A stretch of 10,401 bases of DNA from Bacteroidia bacterium. Its GTDB lineage: Bacteria > Bacteroidota > Bacteroidia > Bacteroidales > UBA5342. Of the stretch, positions 6,690-10,401 are shown piece after piece. The notes below the pieces were generated by a model. It had not been told where the DNA came from, ran no database searches, and saw only the letters and a list, made by a program, of their open reading frames with translations. How positions within the stretch are numbered: position 1 is the stretch's first letter; every line of letters begins with the position of its first letter. The position numbers were made by a program, and so were the translations under genes. The stretch lies in the NCBI GenBank assembly GCA_030433225.1, contig JAUIMD010000038.1, positions 1-10,401 on the forward strand. Direction: 5' to 3'.

Positions 6690-7772
6690 ATGAAACAGAC
6701 ACCATTTTTCGAAATCCATAAAAAACTGGGCGCTAAGATGGCTCCCTTTGCCGGTTACGAAATGCCCATTGATTATGCGGGGGTAAAAAAAGAGCACCTG
6801 GCAGTGCGCAACAACGTGGGGGTATTTGACGTATCACACATGGGAGAATTTTGGGTAAAAGGACCCCAGGCAACAGCTTTTCTGCAGTTAATTACTTCGA
6901 ACGATATTAATGCCCTGGAGCCGGGTAAAGCGCAATACTCCTGCATGCCCAACCGCGATGGCGGCATTGTGGATGACCTGGTAATTTACCAGTACGAAGC
7001 TGAAAAATACATGGTGGTGGTAAATGCCGCCAACATAGAAAAAGACTGGCAACACTGGCTGGAAAACAACCCCATGGAGGCGGAGCTGGAAAATGCCTCG
7101 GACCAGATTGCCCAGCTGGCCATTCAGGGCCCCAAAGCCTTGCAAACCCTACAGAAACTGACGGAAGTGGATCTCTCCACCATACCGTATTATCAATTTA
7201 CCACAGGTCGTATGGCAGGAATTGAGGAGGTAATCATTTCCAACACAGGGTATACCGGGGCCGGTGGTTTTGAACTGTACTTTTACCCGAAAGACGGAAT
7301 AACGTTGTGGGATGCCATTTTTGAGGCCGGGGAGGAGTTTGACATTCAGCCGGTTGGCCTTGCTGCGCGCGACACCTTACGCCTTGAAATGGGCTTTTGC
7401 CTGTATGGAAACGACATTGACGACCACACCTCCCCCCTGGAAGCCGGCTTAGGTTGGATTACCAAATTTTCGGTTGGCAACGATTTTATTAACCGCAAAA
7501 ACCTGGAAGCGCAAAAAGCCGCAGGCCTCACCAAACGGCTAAAAGGTATTGTGATGGAAGAAAAAGGAATTCCACGCCACGGATACGAAATTTGCGATGC
7601 ACAGGGAAACTCCATAGGAAATGTAACCTCCGGTACTATGTCTCCTTTACTGAATAAGGGCATTGGCCTGGGCTACCTTACCAAGCCCTACTGGCAGGCG
7701 GGCAGCGAAATTTACATAAAGGTGCGCAACAAACTCATCAAAGCTTCCGTTGCTAAAACTCCGTTTGTTTAA
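6690..7772 (+). CDS. gcvT: Aminomethyltransferase, glycine cleavage T protein
   Basis: T protein of the glycine cleavage system: it takes the aminomethyl group from lipoylated H protein, transfers the one-carbon unit to tetrahydrofolate and releases ammonia. 360 residues, the family's normal length. Visible family segments are MAPFAGYEMPIDY (17-29), FDVSHMGEF (46-54), GGIVDDLVIY (91-100) with the conserved aspartate pair expected at the folate site, NTGYTGAGGFELY (185-197), PVGLAARDTLRLEMG (221-235) and the C-terminal GIGLGYL. The YTG loop reads GAGG where E. coli has GEDG, a substitution I associate with Bacteroidota rather than damage. The start at 6690 is 7 bases after the pepT stop; an in-frame ATG at 6654 lies inside pepT and adds non-homologous residues. 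The genes for the H, P and L proteins are not in the window. Ends before a strong terminator. Confidence 0.96.
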   Translation: MKQTPFFEIHKKLGAKMAPFAGYEMPIDYAGVKKEHLAVRNNVGVFDVSHMGEFWVKGPQATAFLQLITSNDINALEPGKAQYSCMPNRDGGIVDDLVIYQYEAEKYMVVVNAANIEKDWQHWLENNPMEAELENASDQIAQLAIQGPKALQTLQKLTEVDLSTIPYYQFTTGRMAGIEEVIISNTGYTGAGGFELYFYPKDGITLWDAIFEAGEEFDIQPVGLAARDTLRLEMGFCLYGNDIDDHTSPLEAGLGWITKFSVGNDFINRKNLEAQKAAGLTKRLKGIVMEEKGIPRHGYEICDAQGNSIGNVTSGTMSPLLNKGIGLGYLTKPYWQAGSEIYIKVRNKLIKASVAKTPFV

Positions 7773-7821
7773 GGCAGACTGGCATGTAAATAAATTGTGC
7801 CAAAATTTAAAAGAAATTGTG

Positions 7822-7868
7822 AAACGTGTCGGCGAAAAAGAAATATTTTTACGCCCGGCACGTTTTTT
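7822..7868 (+). terminator. Intrinsic terminator of the pepT-gcvT transcript
   Basis: Long hairpin: AAACGTGTCGGCG (7822-7834) pairs with CGCCCGGCACGTTT (7852-7865), with one T-G wobble and one bulged G. An inner A5/T5 stem (7835-7839 with 7846-7850) closes a six-base loop. A six-T run (7863-7868) follows. It begins 49 bases after the gcvT stop and ends only 8 bases before the first possible ATG of the next gene, so it also forms part of that gene's upstream region. Confidence 0.85.
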
Positions 7869-7876
7869 ATATTGTA

Positions 7877-10401
7877 ATGTCAAAACACACATTAATGAAG
7901 CACTTGTTGCGGTTTACTTTATACGCTTTTATTCTGGGCCTAACCCTGCAGCTGCACGGGCAATCGCCTGTTACTTACACCTACCCGGGGCACCTGTTGC
8001 TTGAAGGAAAAGAAGCCTTTAACGAAGGAGAATTTAATCAGGCAGCTGCCTTATTGGAAACCTACCTTTCCCAATCCGGAAACGAATCGGTTCACCGGGA
8101 AGATGCACAGTATATGTTGCTGGTATCCAACCTGTACCTCGAAAAAACAGGCGCAGAAAAGGCCCTGGAAAGCTTTGCAAAATCCACCCGAAATACATTT
8201 TTTAAAAACCTGTCGTATTTTCAGCTGGGCATGTTTTTACAGGATAAAGAGGATTACCAGGGAGCCGCCAAATATTACAGCCGGGTAAAAGAAAAAACAC
8301 TGAATAAAAACCAGCGCTTCGAGTACAACTTTAAATATGGATTTACTTTGCTTAAGCTCAATCAGCCGCAAAAAGCCTATCCGTATTTTAATACAGTAAA
8401 AAACAAAACCAACCCCTACCAGGACGATGCCCTGTACTACTGCGGGTACATTCATTACCTGAACAACGATTATGCCCAGTCGAAAAAATATTTTGAGCAG
8501 GTTAAAAACCGGAATTACAAAGGTGCCATTGAATATTACAATTTGCAGTTTGACTTTTTAAACGGCGATTACGCAGCCGTAAAACAAAAAGCCACCAAGC
8601 TGTATAAAACCAACGACGAAGTATACAAGGGCGAAATTGCGCGCATTTTAGGAAACATCAATTACCAAAACAACGACCTGAAATCGGCCATTGATTACTA
8701 CGAGGTGTACCTGCAAAACATTGATAAATTAAGTCGTGAGGACCTTTACCTTTTGGGAGAATGTTATTTTGCCCTGGAAGAATATAAAAAAGCGGCCGAT
8801 GCCTTTACCAAGGTAGCAACCCTGGAAGATGAGCTAACGCAAAATGCCTTTAATAAACTGGCGGCCTGCTACATTTACCTGGACGATAAGGCGATGGCCC
8901 GCATGGCATTTGAGTCGGCCAGCAGGTTTACTTTTGACGCCTCCATACAGGAAGAGGCCCTTTTTAATTTTTGCAAACTAACCTACGAACTGAGTTACAG
9001 TCCCTTTAACGAAATTATAGAGGCGCTTGAAAAATTCATTGCTCAATTCCCCGATTCGGAGCACAAACCTGAGGTATACCGACTTATGTCGGAAGTATTT
9101 TTGAATACCAACAATTACCAACGTGCCTACGAATCGTTAAAAGACATCCCCTTAAGCAACAACAAACTGAAACAGGCCATGCAACGGGTTACGTATTATC
9201 GTGCCATTGAATTGTTTAACGACCTGCGCTTTGAGGAAGCTATTGGCTTTTTCGACACTTCCATTGCATATGGAAATGTTGACCGCCAACTGATGGCCCA
9301 GGCGCAGTATTGGAAAGGAGAGGCATGGTTTCGCTTAAACGATTTCGACCAGGCGCTCAGCGGATATTCCGCGTTTATTCAATCGCCATACGCGCCCCGT
9401 TTGCCCGAATTTTACATGGCGCATTACAACCTGGGGTATACCTATTTTAAGCAAAACCAACCAAACCCGGCCATCGCCTGGTTCGAAAAATACGTGTACC
9501 TGCAAAAAAATGCCAGAGATGCACGCTTGCTGGATGCCTACAACCGCCTGGCCGATGCCTATTACCTGAAGCGTGACTTTGGAAAAGCACTGGAATACTA
9601 CGATGAAGCCATTGCACTGCAACAATCAGGCAGCGATTATGCCTATTACCAAAAGGCGTTTTGCTTGGGCTTACAAAAGAAATATACCGACAAAATTGAG
9701 GCATTGGATAACCTGATTCAGCAATACAAAGAAAGCACTTATGTAGAAAAGGCCTGGTTTGAAGAGGGCCGTACCTACGGCAACCTGGGCGACACAAAAA
9801 ATGCCATTCGCTGCTACGAAACACTCATCAAATATTACCCCGAAAGCACGCTGCTGCCGCAAGCATTGTTGAACATGGCTTTGGTGTATTACAACCAGGG
9901 AGATGAGATGAAAGCCGCCTCGCTATACAAAGATGTGGTGCGCAACTACCGCCGCAGCGAAGAGGCACAAACGGCATTAAGCGCCTTAAAAACCATTTCG
10001 GTGGATAACGGTACCATCGATGAATATATCCGCTATACCAAAACCATTGGGCAGTATGCAAAACTAAGCGACCTTGAAGAAGATTCGCTGACGTATGTGG
10101 CAGCCGAAAAAATATACATGAAAGGCAATGTGGAAAACTCCCGCAAGTATTTTGCCAACTACATTCAAAAATTTCCGGAAGGGAAATACCTCCTGAATGC
10201 CCATTACTACAAGGCCGATTGCCACTTACGTCTGAAAGAAACAGAACAGGCACGGCAGGAACTGGAGGAAGTGGCAGCATTTCCACCCAACCCCTATACC
10301 GAAGAAAGCGTATCGAAACTGGCCGATATTTATTATTCCAAAAAAGATTTTCAGGCTGCTGCCAACTATTTTAAACGCCTGGCAGAATCTGCTAAAAATG
10401 A
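7877..10401 (+). CDS. Large exported TPR-repeat protein, 3' end missing
   Basis: An uninterrupted frame of 841 residues that runs off the right edge. The N-terminus is a signal peptide: basic start, hydrophobic stretch at about residues 10-26, and probable signal peptidase I cleavage near LHGQ (26-29). There is no lipobox cysteine, so it should be periplasmic, or outer-membrane-associated through partners. The rest is tetratricopeptide repeats, 34-residue helix pairs of the form Y..G..Y....YxxAxxxY. Clear units lie at about 113-137, 184-209, 255-280, 289-313, 476-502, 516-540, 554-581, 626-657, 663-691 and 811-835. The segment around 695-760 is less regular. No enzymatic domain is visible. 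Such proteins usually act as scaffolds; the partner is unknown. The ATG at 7895 (seventh codon) is an equally good start and gives a tighter signal peptide, beginning MKHLLRF. Possible relatives are YbgF/BamD-like TPR proteins, but I cannot assign an orthologue. Confidence 0.9.
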   Translation, partial: MSKHTLMKHLLRFTLYAFILGLTLQLHGQSPVTYTYPGHLLLEGKEAFNEGEFNQAAALLETYLSQSGNESVHREDAQYMLLVSNLYLEKTGAEKALESFAKSTRNTFFKNLSYFQLGMFLQDKEDYQGAAKYYSRVKEKTLNKNQRFEYNFKYGFTLLKLNQPQKAYPYFNTVKNKTNPYQDDALYYCGYIHYLNNDYAQSKKYFEQVKNRNYKGAIEYYNLQFDFLNGDYAAVKQKATKLYKTNDEVYKGEIARILGNINYQNNDLKSAIDYYEVYLQNIDKLSREDLYLLGECYFALEEYKKAADAFTKVATLEDELTQNAFNKLAACYIYLDDKAMARMAFESASRFTFDASIQEEALFNFCKLTYELSYSPFNEIIEALEKFIAQFPDSEHKPEVYRLMSEVFLNTNNYQRAYESLKDIPLSNNKLKQAMQRVTYYRAIELFNDLRFEEAIGFFDTSIAYGNVDRQLMAQAQYWKGEAWFRLNDFDQALSGYSAFIQSPYAPRLPEFYMAHYNLGYTYFKQNQPNPAIAWFEKYVYLQKNARDARLLDAYNRLADAYYLKRDFGKALEYYDEAIALQQSGSDYAYYQKAFCLGLQKKYTDKIEALDNLIQQYKESTYVEKAWFEEGRTYGNLGDTKNAIRCYETLIKYYPESTLLPQALLNMALVYYNQGDEMKAASLYKDVVRNYRRSEEAQTALSALKTISVDNGTIDEYIRYTKTIGQYAKLSDLEEDSLTYVAAEKIYMKGNVENSRKYFANYIQKFPEGKYLLNAHYYKADCHLRLKETEQARQELEEVAAFPPNPYTEESVSKLADIYYSKKDFQAAANYFKRLAESAKN

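Noticed and set aside
7750..8288. Two short plus-strand frames (84 and 95 codons) across the gcvT end, the terminator and the start of the TPR gene.
   Set aside because: The first runs through the terminator hairpin and both are out of frame with the signal peptide and TPR repeats, which form one continuous frame from 7877.
9335..10286. Minus-strand frames of 63-152 codons near the right edge.
   Set aside because: They are antisense to the TPR repeats; their similarity to each other in composition comes from the repeats on the other strand.
1..10401. A search for defence, phage, transposon, toxin-antitoxin or CRISPR content as the possible undescribed system.
   Set aside because: Every substantial frame belongs to a familiar housekeeping or envelope family, and there are no terminal inverted repeats, spacer arrays or shifts in composition.

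Overview
The window reads as a housekeeping stretch of a Bacteroidota chromosome, probably of the Bacteroidales/Marinilabiliales type. The evidence is the protein set (PurA, PepT and GcvT with Bacteroidota-like wording), A/T-rich leaders without clear Shine-Dalgarno sequences, and upstream elements that fit the Bacteroidota sigma promoter (TTTG, 19-21 bases, TAnnTTTG) rather than -35/-10 boxes. Base composition and codon use look even across the window. I see no insertion sequence, phage gene, tRNA, rRNA or CRISPR array.

Layout. (1) 2-1975, plus strand: the 3' part of a class A penicillin-binding protein, cut by the window edge. (2) 2008-2039: a 12-bp hairpin flanked by A and T runs that can terminate both this gene and the gene converging on it. 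(3) 2060-3837, minus strand: a Fur-family regulator followed 59 bases later by purA, probably one transcript from a well-formed promoter at 3863-3893. (4) 3838-4046: an A/T-rich spacer with three copies of ATTCTRAATAA. (5) 4047-5258, minus strand: a sodium-coupled acidic amino acid transporter of the SLC1/DAACS family. (6) 5259-5440: a divergent control region with one promoter facing each way. (7) 5441-7772, plus strand: pepT and gcvT, 7 bases apart, ending at a strong terminator hairpin (7822-7868). (8) 7877 to the right edge, plus strand: a long exported TPR-repeat protein of at least 841 residues, running off the window.

How the genes fit together. PepT releases amino acids from tripeptides, GcvT handles glycine through the glycine cleavage system, and the divergent transporter probably takes up glutamate or aspartate, so the centre of the window has an amino-acid-use theme. 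That link is inference from position. PurA (AMP synthesis) uses aspartate and sits behind the Fur-type metal regulator. The penicillin-binding protein and the TPR protein act in the envelope.

The promoters change the starts of two genes. The transporter and pepT each have an in-frame upstream ATG that would lengthen the protein by 21 residues, but in both cases that ATG lies upstream of the promoter. I did not find a convincing new biological system. The points most worth a second look are the repeat array beside the fur promoter, the transporter's similarity to animal EAAT motifs, and the start of the TPR gene immediately behind a terminator.
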